This document shows positions 8,346-17,277 of a DNA stretch of 64,000 nt, one piece after another (the stretch's first letter is position 1; every line of letters begins with the position of its first letter). The translations under genes and the position numbers were made by a program. The stretch is from positions 1 to 64,000 of the forward strand of contig JAFZIZ010000016.1 in the NCBI GenBank assembly GCA_017554145.1, in the 5' to 3' direction. The notes beneath the pieces are model-generated. The model was not told the DNA's origin and searched no databases. It saw nothing but the letters and a program-made list of their open reading frames with translations. The DNA is from Prevotella sp. Its GTDB lineage: Bacteria > Bacteroidota > Bacteroidia > Bacteroidales > Bacteroidaceae.

Positions 8346-9416
8346 ATGAGGTCTTTGAAGATATTATTTACTACTGTCCTGATATTCATCAGTACAATAG
8401 TTATTGCCCAACCCATTTCCTCACAACTACCATCTGACAAGCCAATAAAAGGCACTGTGTATTTCCTTCCCAAGACGGCTATCCGTTTCCATATCCTCGT
8501 TGAGAAGAAGGTATATACTCCTGGCGTCTTCTGCAAATATGCCGAGAAATACCTTCAATTGAAAGGTATAGGTCAAGAGCAGGAAACCGTTCATCGGGTG
8601 GTTGACTATCGTATGAACTTGATAGGTGTACGTGATACCTCAAAGTGTTATCTGGTCAACGTAAAAGGGAAGAGCACGATGGTGGATATCCGTCTTAGTG
8701 ATGACGGAATACTATTGGCTGTCAACGACACTCCGAAGATTCTCCAAGAGCCAGCACCTTTCATACCTTCCGCAAAACCTACACGCACGAATCCGCAACA
8801 ACTGATCAGTGCAGAAATACAACAGGCAGGCAGTAATGCCAAGAAGGCGGAACTTGTTGCCCAGCAGATAGCAGAACTGCAAGAACACCGCCAACAACTG
8901 ATTACGGGAGAAGCAGAAGAGATGCCTACCGACAAGGCACAACTGCAACTGATGTTGGATCAGATAGAGCGCGAGAAAGAGACTCTCCTCTCGCTCTTCA
9001 CAGGAACGACCACCTGTGATACCACTGAGCATATAGTGACTGTTTGTCCTGACAAAGAGATGAAGCGTGAGGTCATCTTCCGCATCAGCAAACAACGAGG
9101 ATTGGTAGACAAGGACGACCTCTCGGGTATTCCCTTTTACTTGTCTTTGGAAGACCTGCATCAGACAACCCAACAACCAGACGATTCCCCTGAGAATAAG
9201 AAAGAAGAGGGATTCTATACGAATGTACCAGGTATCGTACGCCTCACTCTCTATCGGGAAGACCGTCAACTGGCTACCTATAACTATCCTTTCGCCCAGT
9301 TTGGATTTACAGAACTACGAGGTATCAATCTCTTCAAGCAACACCTCACTCACCTGCGACTTAATCCTATCACAGGTGCAGTAGAGAAACTCCATACGGA
9401 ACTTCCCGAGAAATAA
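8346..9416 (+). CDS. DUF4831 family exported protein
   Basis: 356 residues with an N-terminal signal peptide (MRSLKILFTTVLIFISTIVIA, cleavage before QPISS). The N-terminal half (VYFLPKTAIRFHI, TPGVFCKYAEKYL, VDYRMNLIGVRDTS) is typical of the Bacteroidales DUF4831 family. The centre (about 150-220) is rich in Ala, Glu and Gln and probably helical. Function is unknown; a periplasmic location is inferred. It follows nnr with a 3-base gap and ends 7 bases from the convergent transporter gene. Confidence 0.8.
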   Translation: MRSLKILFTTVLIFISTIVIAQPISSQLPSDKPIKGTVYFLPKTAIRFHILVEKKVYTPGVFCKYAEKYLQLKGIGQEQETVHRVVDYRMNLIGVRDTSKCYLVNVKGKSTMVDIRLSDDGILLAVNDTPKILQEPAPFIPSAKPTRTNPQQLISAEIQQAGSNAKKAELVAQQIAELQEHRQQLITGEAEEMPTDKAQLQLMLDQIEREKETLLSLFTGTTTCDTTEHIVTVCPDKEMKREVIFRISKQRGLVDKDDLSGIPFYLSLEDLHQTTQQPDDSPENKKEEGFYTNVPGIVRLTLYREDRQLATYNYPFAQFGFTELRGINLFKQHLTHLRLNPITGAVEKLHTELPEK

Positions 9417-9423
9417 TTGAGTC

Positions 9424-10941
9424 TTATATACCCATCACTGCCTTTACCAGCAAGAGCACGATGGGAATAGTAATCAGTAGGACACCGATGATGTCGATGA
9501 TGATTCCTGACCTGATCATCTTCGTGATAGGTACCATGCCCGATGCATAGACGATGGCATTCGGCGGTGTAGATACTGGCATCATAAAGCCAAGGGACGA
9601 AGCCAAAGCAATACCGACAGCCACAGGAATAGGACTGAAACCTAATGAGAGGGCTGTTCCTATAGCAATAGAACCCATCAGGTTGATGGCGGCAGTATGG
9701 GAAGTAAACTCTGCAAGTAACAGACAGGTGACACAGAACAATCCTACAAAGAGTAACTCTGAGGGATGACCACCTAATACATCCTTGATACCAGCACCTA
9801 TCCAGTCAGACAATCCTGTGGTATACATCATGGCACCCATCGCCAAACCACCTCCGAAGAGCAATAAGGTACCCCACTCTATACCTGCTACACCGTCTTT
9901 CCAGTTCAGGGTCATCTCTCCTTTCTTGATATCAACAGGCAAGAAGAAAAGCAATAGTCCACCCACCATCGCAGCAATACCTTCCGGACAATGGCTGTCG
10001 TATGCCTTCATGATGTCTGAATGAGGACCATGAATCAGGCTCAACACACTTGGAGCTACCCACAGCACAACAGCAGTACCAAAGGCAATTAGTGTATTCT
10101 TCTGGGCACGTGTCCATTTTCCTAACTCATCTGCCTTCTTACGAATGAACTCCTGAGCACCATGAATATGTTTTACGTCTGATGGGAACATCCACCACAG
10201 CACAATATAGGCAACTACAAAGTAACAAATCATCGCCACGATACCCCATACCATCCATTGGAAGAACGAGATAGTTGGAGCATCTGGAGCCAACTCTCCG
10301 AGGAAACCTATCATGATAATATTAGGCGGTGTACCGATTGGTGTCATCACGCCTCCAATAGAACAGGCATACGCCGTCATCAGCATCAGACCTGTCGCAT
10401 ACTTATAGTTATGAAGGTCTATCACCTTACCATTAGAAGCCATCATCGCACGAATAGCCTCCAACAAACCCAAGGAGATAGGAAACATCATGGCAGCAGT
10501 AGCAGTATTACTAATCCAGCCAGAGCATAGCATACATGCCAAACCGATGGCTAAGAAGATACGACGAGGAGAGTCACCTACCCATTTCATCGACATGATA
10601 CCATAGGCAATACGTTTGTCGAGCCCATTCACCATCATACCCTTTGCCAAAAGAAAACCACCCATAAACAAGAAGATCATGGGATTGGCAAAGTTGGAGA
10701 ATGCCTTATCCATCGGAGCCACGCCTACCAAGACACAGAGTGTGGGACCTAAGAGGGAAGTAACGGGAATGGCTACAGGTTCTGTGATCCACCAGACGGC
10801 TACCAATGACATGATAGCCAACAGATGATGAGCCTCATCTGATAATGCCTCGATAGGCAGCCACCATAAGAAGATAGCCAAGAGCGGACCGATAATCGCA
10901 CCAAATATCCGTCGTCTGCTGTCAAACTGATTATCCTTCAT
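9424..10941 (-). CDS. DASS/SLC13 family anion (dicarboxylate) symporter
   Basis: 505 residues, very hydrophobic with about 11-13 membrane segments. The two pseudo-symmetric substrate/sodium motifs are SNTATAAMM plus PIGTPPNII in the first half and SHTAAIN plus STPPNAIVY in the second. Family members move succinate, fumarate, malate or citrate with sodium. It lies 20 bases downstream of a methylmalonyl-CoA decarboxylase gene in the same direction, which points to C4-dicarboxylate (succinate) handling. The substrate is inferred, not shown. A second family member is at 24729. Confidence 0.88.
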   Translation of the reverse strand: MKDNQFDSRRRIFGAIIGPLLAIFLWWLPIEALSDEAHHLLAIMSLVAVWWITEPVAIPVTSLLGPTLCVLVGVAPMDKAFSNFANPMIFLFMGGFLLAKGMMVNGLDKRIAYGIMSMKWVGDSPRRIFLAIGLACMLCSGWISNTATAAMMFPISLGLLEAIRAMMASNGKVIDLHNYKYATGLMLMTAYACSIGGVMTPIGTPPNIIMIGFLGELAPDAPTISFFQWMVWGIVAMICYFVVAYIVLWWMFPSDVKHIHGAQEFIRKKADELGKWTRAQKNTLIAFGTAVVLWVAPSVLSLIHGPHSDIMKAYDSHCPEGIAAMVGGLLLFFLPVDIKKGEMTLNWKDGVAGIEWGTLLLFGGGLAMGAMMYTTGLSDWIGAGIKDVLGGHPSELLFVGLFCVTCLLLAEFTSHTAAINLMGSIAIGTALSLGFSPIPVAVGIALASSLGFMMPVSTPPNAIVYASGMVPITKMIRSGIIIDIIGVLLITIPIVLLLVKAVMGI

Positions 10942-10961
10942 ATTATCGTCTCATTTAGTTT

Positions 10962-11771
10962 TTATCTGGTAGTGTCCAAATCGGAAGCCTTACCTTTATA
11001 TTCTGGAGCGCGCTTTTCTAAGAAAGCATTGATACCCTCCTTATAATCTGCCCCCTTGTATACCCTCGTACGATAGGCATTGATACGCTCAAAACTCTCT
11101 GAAGGGATGACAGAGGATGCACGACTAAGAATACGGAACTGTCGTTTGATGGCACTAATCGACAATACACTATTACGACGCAACGCATTCAGGAAATGTT
11201 CTTCCAGCACCTCTTCCAACTCCTCTGGTTCTGCAATGCGGTTGATAAGTCCTACGTTCAGAGCATCCGTTGCCGTGATAGGTGTAGCCAAGAAGAACAT
11301 CTCACGTGCCTTGTTCAATCCCAACTGGTTGATGAAATGCATAATACCTGAGGCATTATAGGGAATACCTATCTTTGCAGGTGTGATGGCAAAGGTAGCC
11401 GTAGAGGCACTAACTATCATATCACACGACAGACAGAGGTCGCAGGCACCTCCCCAAACAGAGCCAGACACACAGGCAATGACAGGGATGGCTGTTTCTT
11501 GTACCTTTCTCAACAGTTTCTCCATTGGCACATCATAGGCAAGAGGATCATTGCCATCTTGAGGCAATTCACGGATATCATGTCCTGCACTCCATACACC
11601 CTTCTTACACTGTGCCTTGATAACGATACCCACACATTCTTGATCATAGCCATATTGTAGGCTATCTATCAACTCCTGACACATCTCTTCACTTAAACAG
11701 TTGAAGTGGTCAGCATTCTGCATCTCGACATAACAGATGCGGTCTTTAATTACGGCATTTACTAATTTCAT
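10962..11771 (-). CDS. scpB: Methylmalonyl-CoA decarboxylase (crotonase family)
   Basis: 269 residues. Key segments match the E. coli ScpB (YgfG) pattern closely: SAGHDIRELP followed by DPLAYD, SGSVWGGACD (oxyanion hole), ASTATFAITP, GIPYN and the C-terminal DYKEGINAFLEKR. The enzyme converts methylmalonyl-CoA to propionyl-CoA and CO2, the last carbon step of the succinate-to-propionate route. Plain enoyl-CoA hydratase is less likely because of the HDI.ELP motif. It is probably in one operon with the DASS transporter downstream. A -7 box is at 11794-11801. Confidence 0.85.
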   Translation of the reverse strand: MKLVNAVIKDRICYVEMQNADHFNCLSEEMCQELIDSLQYGYDQECVGIVIKAQCKKGVWSAGHDIRELPQDGNDPLAYDVPMEKLLRKVQETAIPVIACVSGSVWGGACDLCLSCDMIVSASTATFAITPAKIGIPYNASGIMHFINQLGLNKAREMFFLATPITATDALNVGLINRIAEPEELEEVLEEHFLNALRRNSVLSISAIKRQFRILSRASSVIPSESFERINAYRTRVYKGADYKEGINAFLEKRAPEYKGKASDLDTTR

Positions 11772-11793
11772 CTTTCAATTTTTAATGATGTTG

Positions 11794-11801
11794 CAAAGAT
11801 A
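11794..11801 (-). promoter_or_regulatory. -7 box before scpB
   Basis: The minus strand reads TATCTTTG, 22 bases upstream of the scpB ATG. No TTG at the correct spacing was seen. Confidence 0.4.
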
Positions 11802-11836
11802 CATTATTTTATGGAAACCACCATCATTCAAGGCAT

Positions 11837-11867
11837 AAAAAAACTGCGCACCTATCAAGATGCGCAG
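11837..11867 (-). terminator. Terminator of the fba gene
   Basis: CTGCGCA (11844-11850) pairs with TGCGCAG (11861-11867) across a 10-base loop. On the minus strand the stem is followed by seven T. Confidence 0.85.
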
Positions 11868-11894
11868 CCTTTTATCGTTCGTTAAGTATCTCAA

Positions 11895-12893
11895 TTACTG
11901 AGCGAGCTTGTTGTCAGAACCAAGCACATTCACAATCTTGTGGATGTACATCTTCTTCATGTTCTCACGAGCGGGCTTCAGATACTGACGAGGATCGAAG
12001 TCTCCAGGATGCTCAGCGAGATGCTTGCGGATAGCTGCAGTCATAGCCAGACGAGAGTCTGAGTCGATGTTAATCTTGCAGACAGCACTCTTGGCAGCCT
12101 TACGCAACTGCTCCTCAGGAATACCGATAGCAGCCTCGAGCTTACCACCAAACTGGTTGATAGTATTTACCTCATCCATAGGAACAGAAGAAGAACCATG
12201 AAGCACGATGGGGAATCCAGGAAGTTTCTTCTCGATCTCTGCGAGGATATCGAATGCCAATGGGGGTGGAACGAGTACACCGTTTACGAGTGTGCACTGC
12301 TCTGGAGTGAACTTGTGTGCACCGTGAGATGTACCGATAGAGATAGCCAAAGAATCGCAACCTGTACGAGTAGCGAAGTCGATAACCTCCTCAGGCTTTG
12401 TGTAGTGAGACTCAGCAGCGCTTACCTCGTCCTCAACACCAGCGAGAACACCGAGCTCAGCCTCAACAGTTACGTCGAACTGGTGAGCATACTCAACAAC
12501 CTTCTTTGCCAGAGCAACGTTCTCCTCATAAGGAAGATGAGAACCGTCGATCATAACAGAAGAGAAGCCCATATCGATACAATCCTTACAGAGTTCGAAA
12601 GTATCACCGTGGTCGAGGTGAAGAACAATCTCAGGATGCTCACAGCCAAGTTCCTTAGCGTATGCAACAGCACCCTCAGCCATATAGCGGAGAATAGTAG
12701 CGTTAGCATAGTTGCGGGCACCTTTAGACACCTGCATGATAACGGGAGACTTTGTCTCAACGGCAGCCATAACGATGGCCTGCATCTGCTCCATTGTGTT
12801 GAAGTTGAAAGCGGGGATAGCATAGCCACCGGCTACTGCTCTCTTAAACATCTCGCGGGTATTTACGAGACCCAAATCCTTGTAGTTTACCAT
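11895..12893 (-). CDS. fba: Class II fructose-bisphosphate aldolase
   Basis: 332 residues from MVNYKDLGLVNT. Zinc-dependent class II aldolase of glycolysis/gluconeogenesis. Visible hallmarks are PAFNFNTMEQ near the N-terminus, HLDHGD (zinc His and catalytic Asp), SVMIDGSH, EAELG, SIGTSHG and VLHGSSS. An open frame upstream to 13061 is rejected as a start because it runs across the promoter at 12934-12964 and lacks family similarity. The gene has its own promoter and terminator and so is monocistronic. Confidence 0.96.
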   Translation of the reverse strand: MVNYKDLGLVNTREMFKRAVAGGYAIPAFNFNTMEQMQAIVMAAVETKSPVIMQVSKGARNYANATILRYMAEGAVAYAKELGCEHPEIVLHLDHGDTFELCKDCIDMGFSSVMIDGSHLPYEENVALAKKVVEYAHQFDVTVEAELGVLAGVEDEVSAAESHYTKPEEVIDFATRTGCDSLAISIGTSHGAHKFTPEQCTLVNGVLVPPPLAFDILAEIEKKLPGFPIVLHGSSSVPMDEVNTINQFGGKLEAAIGIPEEQLRKAAKSAVCKINIDSDSRLAMTAAIRKHLAEHPGDFDPRQYLKPARENMKKMYIHKIVNVLGSDNKLAQ

Positions 12894-12933
12894 AATTGTT
12901 ATATTAAAAATAATGTTTGTGAAATTCCGCATG

Positions 12934-12964
12934 CAAAGGTACGATTTTCTTTTTTCACTCACAA
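12934..12964 (-). promoter_or_regulatory. Promoter of fba
   Basis: On the minus strand TTG (12962-12964), 20 bases, TACCTTTG (12934-12941), a perfect Bacteroidetes promoter. The ATG lies 40 bases downstream. The -33 box sits in the T-run of the preceding terminator. Confidence 0.8.
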
Positions 12965-13034
12965 AAAAATAAGGCACGGATTCTGCGGTTTTCACGGATT
13001 TTAAGTTTTCCGTATGCTCCGCACAATCCGTGCC
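12962..13034 (-). terminator. Terminator of the GH2-GH20 operon, a three-step hairpin
   Basis: GGCACGGATT (12973-12982) pairs perfectly with AATCCGTGCC (13025-13034). Inside it TGCGG (12984-12988) pairs with CCGCA (13019-13023), and ACGGA (12994-12998) with TCCGT (13009-13013). On the minus strand a TTATTTTTTTG run follows. The ACGGATT motif appears repeatedly within the element. Confidence 0.8.
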
Positions 13035-13068
13035 CAGAAAAATGCAAACTACGTGTTGCAAAAGTTAC

Positions 13069-14658
13069 TCAGAACTGCCATCGATTGGACAATTGGCGCT
13101 CAGGCCAAAGATGCTTGGCATAGGTATAACCTTTCAGTTCGAAGAGCTGCGTCAGACGGGTGAGACGCTGGAGAAAGGCTTCGTAATTCTTCTGATTAGG
13201 TTGTGTCCATTGTACTTCTGCCAATGCCGACATACGAGGCAAAGCCTGATATTCCGCCATTTCCTCGTTGGTGACATACTCTGTCCAAAGATTCGCTTGG
13301 ACACCTAAAATATGTGTTTGAGCCTCAGCAGAGAGACTGTCAGCCACAGGATTAAGGCTATATACCTTCTCGACGGGAATAAAACCTCCACAGCGACTGG
13401 GCTCAAACTGAGGATCTTCAACCTGCTGATAGTCGAAATAACAGTGTGTAGTAGGTGTCATCACGACATCGTGACCCAATGCAGCCGCCTTAGCACCTGG
13501 CTCGGAGCCCCGCCACGACATAATCATAGCATCCTGCGGACAGCCGTCAAGAATCTCGTCCCACCCCATCGCCCGACGATGGTGAGCAGTGAGGAAATCG
13601 AAGACACGTTTGGTGAAATGTGCTTGTAGGGTTGGGAGCGTCTGACATTTCGGACACTGCAGCCACTTATCAGTGGGTGCCTCATCGCCTCCAATATGGA
13701 TTACCTCCGAAGGAAAGATGTCCATTACCTCTGCCAGCACATCCTCCACAAACTCATAGACGCGCTCATTGGCAACGCAGAGAACATCCTTATAAACGCC
13801 CCAGTAATGACCCACCTGATAGGGACCACCCGTACAACCCAGTTCTGGATAGCTGGCGAGTGCTGCCAACATGTGGCCAGGCATATCAATTTCAGGGACT
13901 ACGGTGATATGACGAGCCTTTGCATAAGCCACAATATCACGAGCCTCTTGCTGGGTATAATAGCCACCATAGGGCGTATGGTCGTCGAGATCGGAATTAG
14001 TACCGATAATCGTTCCGCTACGCTGCGAACCCACTGTCGTCAACTTGGGCCATCGCTTGATTTCCAGACGCCAACCCTGATCGTCAGTCAGATGCCAGTG
14101 GAATACATTCATATTATGCATCGCCAGTAAATCGATGTACTTTTTGACAAACGTCACTGGGAAGAAATGACGCGAACAGTCAAGGTGCATACCACGATAA
14201 GAGAAGCGTGGGCCATCGACGATATTGACTGCAGGTAACAGCACACTACCGCCTTTTGTCTGTTCTTCATCAGCCAGTGCCTTACGAAGTGTCTGAATAC
14301 CATAAAACACACCAGCGGCAGAACTTCCCGAGATGGTAACACCTTTCTTATTGACAATGAGCCAATAGCCCTCAGCACCTTTCACTCTGGGGAAAAGGGC
14401 TAATTCGATGTAGTTCACCTTCTTCTCCCGTTTCTGACTAATAGTCAGCGATAACCCAGTCTGTTCCTGAAGATACGATTGCAAGAACTCGGCCTCCTGC
14501 ATAAGGTCATCAGAAACTAGAATCTGCACACTACTATTCAGAACAAACGGTTCTTCTTCTAATAAAGTAACCTGTTGCGGCATAGGCACTACGTCATAGT
14601 TCACAGCCTGCATTGTCGCACATAGCATCACAGCACAAAACAATATCAGTTTCTTCAT
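13069..14658 (-). CDS. GH20 beta-N-acetylhexosaminidase
   Basis: 529 residues with a signal peptide (MKKLILFCAVMLCATMQA). The N-terminal GH20b domain (about 20-145) precedes the TIM barrel, which begins near RFSYRGMHLDCSRHF. The catalytic Asp-Glu pair lies in HIGGDEAP (D325, E326), and WHLTDDQGWR and PEIDMPGH are further family motifs. It removes terminal beta-linked GlcNAc or GalNAc from glycans, presumably in the periplasm. It follows the GH2 glucosaminidase-type gene by 16 bases in one operon, which suggests joint attack on amino-sugar glycans such as chitin fragments or host N-glycans. Confidence 0.94.
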   Translation of the reverse strand: MKKLILFCAVMLCATMQAVNYDVVPMPQQVTLLEEEPFVLNSSVQILVSDDLMQEAEFLQSYLQEQTGLSLTISQKREKKVNYIELALFPRVKGAEGYWLIVNKKGVTISGSSAAGVFYGIQTLRKALADEEQTKGGSVLLPAVNIVDGPRFSYRGMHLDCSRHFFPVTFVKKYIDLLAMHNMNVFHWHLTDDQGWRLEIKRWPKLTTVGSQRSGTIIGTNSDLDDHTPYGGYYTQQEARDIVAYAKARHITVVPEIDMPGHMLAALASYPELGCTGGPYQVGHYWGVYKDVLCVANERVYEFVEDVLAEVMDIFPSEVIHIGGDEAPTDKWLQCPKCQTLPTLQAHFTKRVFDFLTAHHRRAMGWDEILDGCPQDAMIMSWRGSEPGAKAAALGHDVVMTPTTHCYFDYQQVEDPQFEPSRCGGFIPVEKVYSLNPVADSLSAEAQTHILGVQANLWTEYVTNEEMAEYQALPRMSALAEVQWTQPNQKNYEAFLQRLTRLTQLFELKGYTYAKHLWPERQLSNRWQF

Positions 14659-14674
14659 CGTCTTAATTTCTCAA

Positions 14675-17209
14675 CTAAAAACCTTCTACTTCAAATTGTA
14701 CTACCGCATTTTTATCCATAGTGGGTAGCATACAGGTAATGGTGCGCGACTCACCAGGAGCCAGCGATATATAGTTATCTGACCAATAGGCAGGACACAC
14801 TAGTGTGCCAGTCGCATCCTTCACGATAAGACGTTGGAAGAAAGCAATTGTCGACGAGGGATTAGTGAGGGTCAGTTCATAACCATTGTCGATACGTTTT
14901 GATTCCAAACGGCAGGTGACACGCGGCAGGCTGTTCAGTACACGATAGGATGCATAACGAGTAATAGGCGTAGTGACCCAATCTGTTTTCTTCCAATCGT
15001 AGTCATCGCGTTCAGCAGGTAGGAAATAATCGTTAACCGCAATTTCACTGCCTGTCGGATCAGTTGCCTTAAGGAACAGGAAGACATCGGACGTATCAGG
15101 AATGTCAAAAGCCTTCTGCACGGCACCAGCCTCCAGCGTCAATGTCTTCTGTTCTTGTTGATCCACCGTTCCTGCTATTAAGCGCATACCGGCATTCAAA
15201 GTGACAGGCTTCAACGTCTCATTGACGGCAAAGACGGCATGACGCTGATAGTCGTAGATGAGTTGTATGGGAGCATTGCCACGCTTCACGGCATAATAGG
15301 AGGCATTAGGTTGCAGATAGTAGTCGTAAAGTTGCCAGTAGACACTCGGGCGGGCACTATTCAGCATCCATTGGATGATACCTGTAGCACGAGGCACGTT
15401 GACACGGAATGCCTCGAACATCACCTTCGTACCCTCATAGCTGAGCAAGTCGGCACGATGCAGATATTCATTGATATTCTTTGAAACTCCGAAGCGAGCA
15501 TTGATAACCTCCGTGAGTCTTGCCAGCGTGTTCATCTCAGAACTAGAGGCGGTACACAGAATATTCCAACGTTCGTCAACGGGCCATAGTTGGGCACTAC
15601 GAAGCATTTTTTCCAACGACTCCCTGACAGGCAGCTGGGCACCAATACCCGTCTCGGTATTGAAGCCATAGGCACTGCCTGGTGCCTGTGGGTCGTACCA
15701 GTAACTTGGCGATACATAATCATAGGGACCTTCCATCTTCGAACCTGATAGACCTGAGATAGTGCTCTCCATCTGTTTGGCGGAGATAACAACTGGACGA
15801 TCATCGCAGGTAGCCAAAAAATCGCGATAGCGCCATTCCAGATCTGGCACAGGCAAACGGTCACTGCCCACAAACCAGGCAATGATGCTGGGATGATGGC
15901 GCAACCAAAGTACCTGATCATTAAATGACTTACTTATCAGTTTGATGTTCTCCTCACTGGTGATACCCCCATAATGCGGATCACAGGGAGCTCCCAGATA
16001 CTCTTCCCATTCCCAATGACAACTCCAACCTGCTAACAGCAATAGTCCTAGTTCGTCGCAGAGGTCATAGATGCTCTGAGACGTACCCCAGAAACCTTCC
16101 AGACGAACGGTATTCATATTCATATCACGCACATATTCCAATTGCTGACGATTCCTTTCTGGGGTATCACGCAGATAGATGTCGTCTGTCCATCCTGCAC
16201 CACGTATCAACACATCACGCCCATTAAGCGTATAAGTACGATAGCCTTCAGGCGTCAGATGACTCTTGATGTCACGAATACCAAAACGCACGTTTTCGTC
16301 ATCTGCCACCACACCATCCTGTTCGAACTCCATACGCAGGTCGTAGAGTTCTGGTTTGCCTAATGTATGACACCACCATAGACGTGGTTTGTCGATATGC
16401 GCATCGGCAGCCAGCGTCACCATACGACGCTCATGAGGTGGCAACGTAACGGAAGTCGTCAACTGACGACCGTCAAAAGTACCTCGCAATACGCCCTTGA
16501 CGGTCTTATCTGTCAGGTTTGTCAATTCTGCATCGATAGTTAGCCACGCCTCCTGCAATGTCTCGGTATTGACACGTGAACGAACGGATGAATGACTAAT
16601 TGCCACGTCTCCGCAGGTCTTTACCTTCACCTCACGGAAGAGCCCCATACTCTCGTCAGCAGGACGCGGATTCCAGTCCACAAAACCGATATTCGGTTCA
16701 CCTGGCTGTGCACGGAACACCTCAACAGCCAGAACATTCTGTTCTCGGACATAAGGCGTTACGTCAAACGTGAACTGACGGTATGTACCAGCCACTTCGT
16801 CCTTGCCCGCCACCAAATGACCGTTCAACCAGATGTTAGCACGATAGCAGATACCATCGAAGGAAAGCAGAACATGCTCCTTTAAGCGCGATTCAACTTT
16901 AAACGTGGTGCGATACCACCAACTGACATTGAAGCGGCTTTTGTCGATACGCTGATAATCAGCAGCCGTCAATGCCTCAGGCTCTATGCCGTCAGTAGTC
17001 AACACACCCATAATGGTAGACGGCACTGTAGCTTCATACCACCCTGTGACATTTGCTGTCGGGGTAGAAAGTATATCCCCCGTTGTCTGTACTTCCGCTG
17101 ATGGCTGTACTAACCATCCTTTCGACAATGTCAATACAGTGGCAGAGGCACCTATTGCCAGAATCACTGCTATTGCCGTCAAGCCCAATCGTGGCAATAT
17201 GTTCTTCAT
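14675..17209 (-). CDS. GH2 glycosidase, exo-beta-D-glucosaminidase type
   Basis: 844 residues, N-terminal signal sequence (MKNILPRLGLTAIAVILAIGASA). Sugar-binding domain about 50-200, immunoglobulin-like domain about 205-315, then the catalytic barrel. The proposed acid/base residue is in WFVGSD (D450) where ordinary GH2 enzymes have NE, and the nucleophile is in GFNTE (E519). The Asp in GSD and the spacing of 69 residues match the CsxA exo-beta-D-glucosaminidase subgroup, not beta-galactosidase or beta-mannosidase. Likely substrate is terminal glucosamine. It is cotranscribed with the GH20 gene. A 12-bp inverted repeat lies 9 bases before its start codon. Confidence 0.8.
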   Translation of the reverse strand: MKNILPRLGLTAIAVILAIGASATVLTLSKGWLVQPSAEVQTTGDILSTPTANVTGWYEATVPSTIMGVLTTDGIEPEALTAADYQRIDKSRFNVSWWYRTTFKVESRLKEHVLLSFDGICYRANIWLNGHLVAGKDEVAGTYRQFTFDVTPYVREQNVLAVEVFRAQPGEPNIGFVDWNPRPADESMGLFREVKVKTCGDVAISHSSVRSRVNTETLQEAWLTIDAELTNLTDKTVKGVLRGTFDGRQLTTSVTLPPHERRMVTLAADAHIDKPRLWWCHTLGKPELYDLRMEFEQDGVVADDENVRFGIRDIKSHLTPEGYRTYTLNGRDVLIRGAGWTDDIYLRDTPERNRQQLEYVRDMNMNTVRLEGFWGTSQSIYDLCDELGLLLLAGWSCHWEWEEYLGAPCDPHYGGITSEENIKLISKSFNDQVLWLRHHPSIIAWFVGSDRLPVPDLEWRYRDFLATCDDRPVVISAKQMESTISGLSGSKMEGPYDYVSPSYWYDPQAPGSAYGFNTETGIGAQLPVRESLEKMLRSAQLWPVDERWNILCTASSSEMNTLARLTEVINARFGVSKNINEYLHRADLLSYEGTKVMFEAFRVNVPRATGIIQWMLNSARPSVYWQLYDYYLQPNASYYAVKRGNAPIQLIYDYQRHAVFAVNETLKPVTLNAGMRLIAGTVDQQEQKTLTLEAGAVQKAFDIPDTSDVFLFLKATDPTGSEIAVNDYFLPAERDDYDWKKTDWVTTPITRYASYRVLNSLPRVTCRLESKRIDNGYELTLTNPSSTIAFFQRLIVKDATGTLVCPAYWSDNYISLAPGESRTITCMLPTMDKNAVVQFEVEGF

Positions 17210-17218
17210 AAGCGAAAA

Positions 17219-17250
17219 TTATCCCGATAGCCTGTATCCTATCGGGATAA
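17219..17250 (-). terminator. 12-bp perfect inverted repeat between aqpZ and the GH2 gene
   Basis: TTATCCCGATAG (17219-17230) pairs with CTATCGGGATAA (17239-17250), 8-base loop. Read on the minus strand it is followed by only TTTT and then the GH2 ATG at 17209. It could end aqpZ transcription, act as an attenuator for the GH2 operon or bind a regulator. No promoter box was found between aqpZ and the GH2 gene. Confidence 0.5.
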
Positions 17251-17277
17251 TTAGAATTATGTTATATTTACAAATAA

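Noticed and set aside
12894-13061. N-terminal extension of fba
   Set aside because: It runs across a perfect promoter and a terminator T-run. MVNYKDLG is the normal start.
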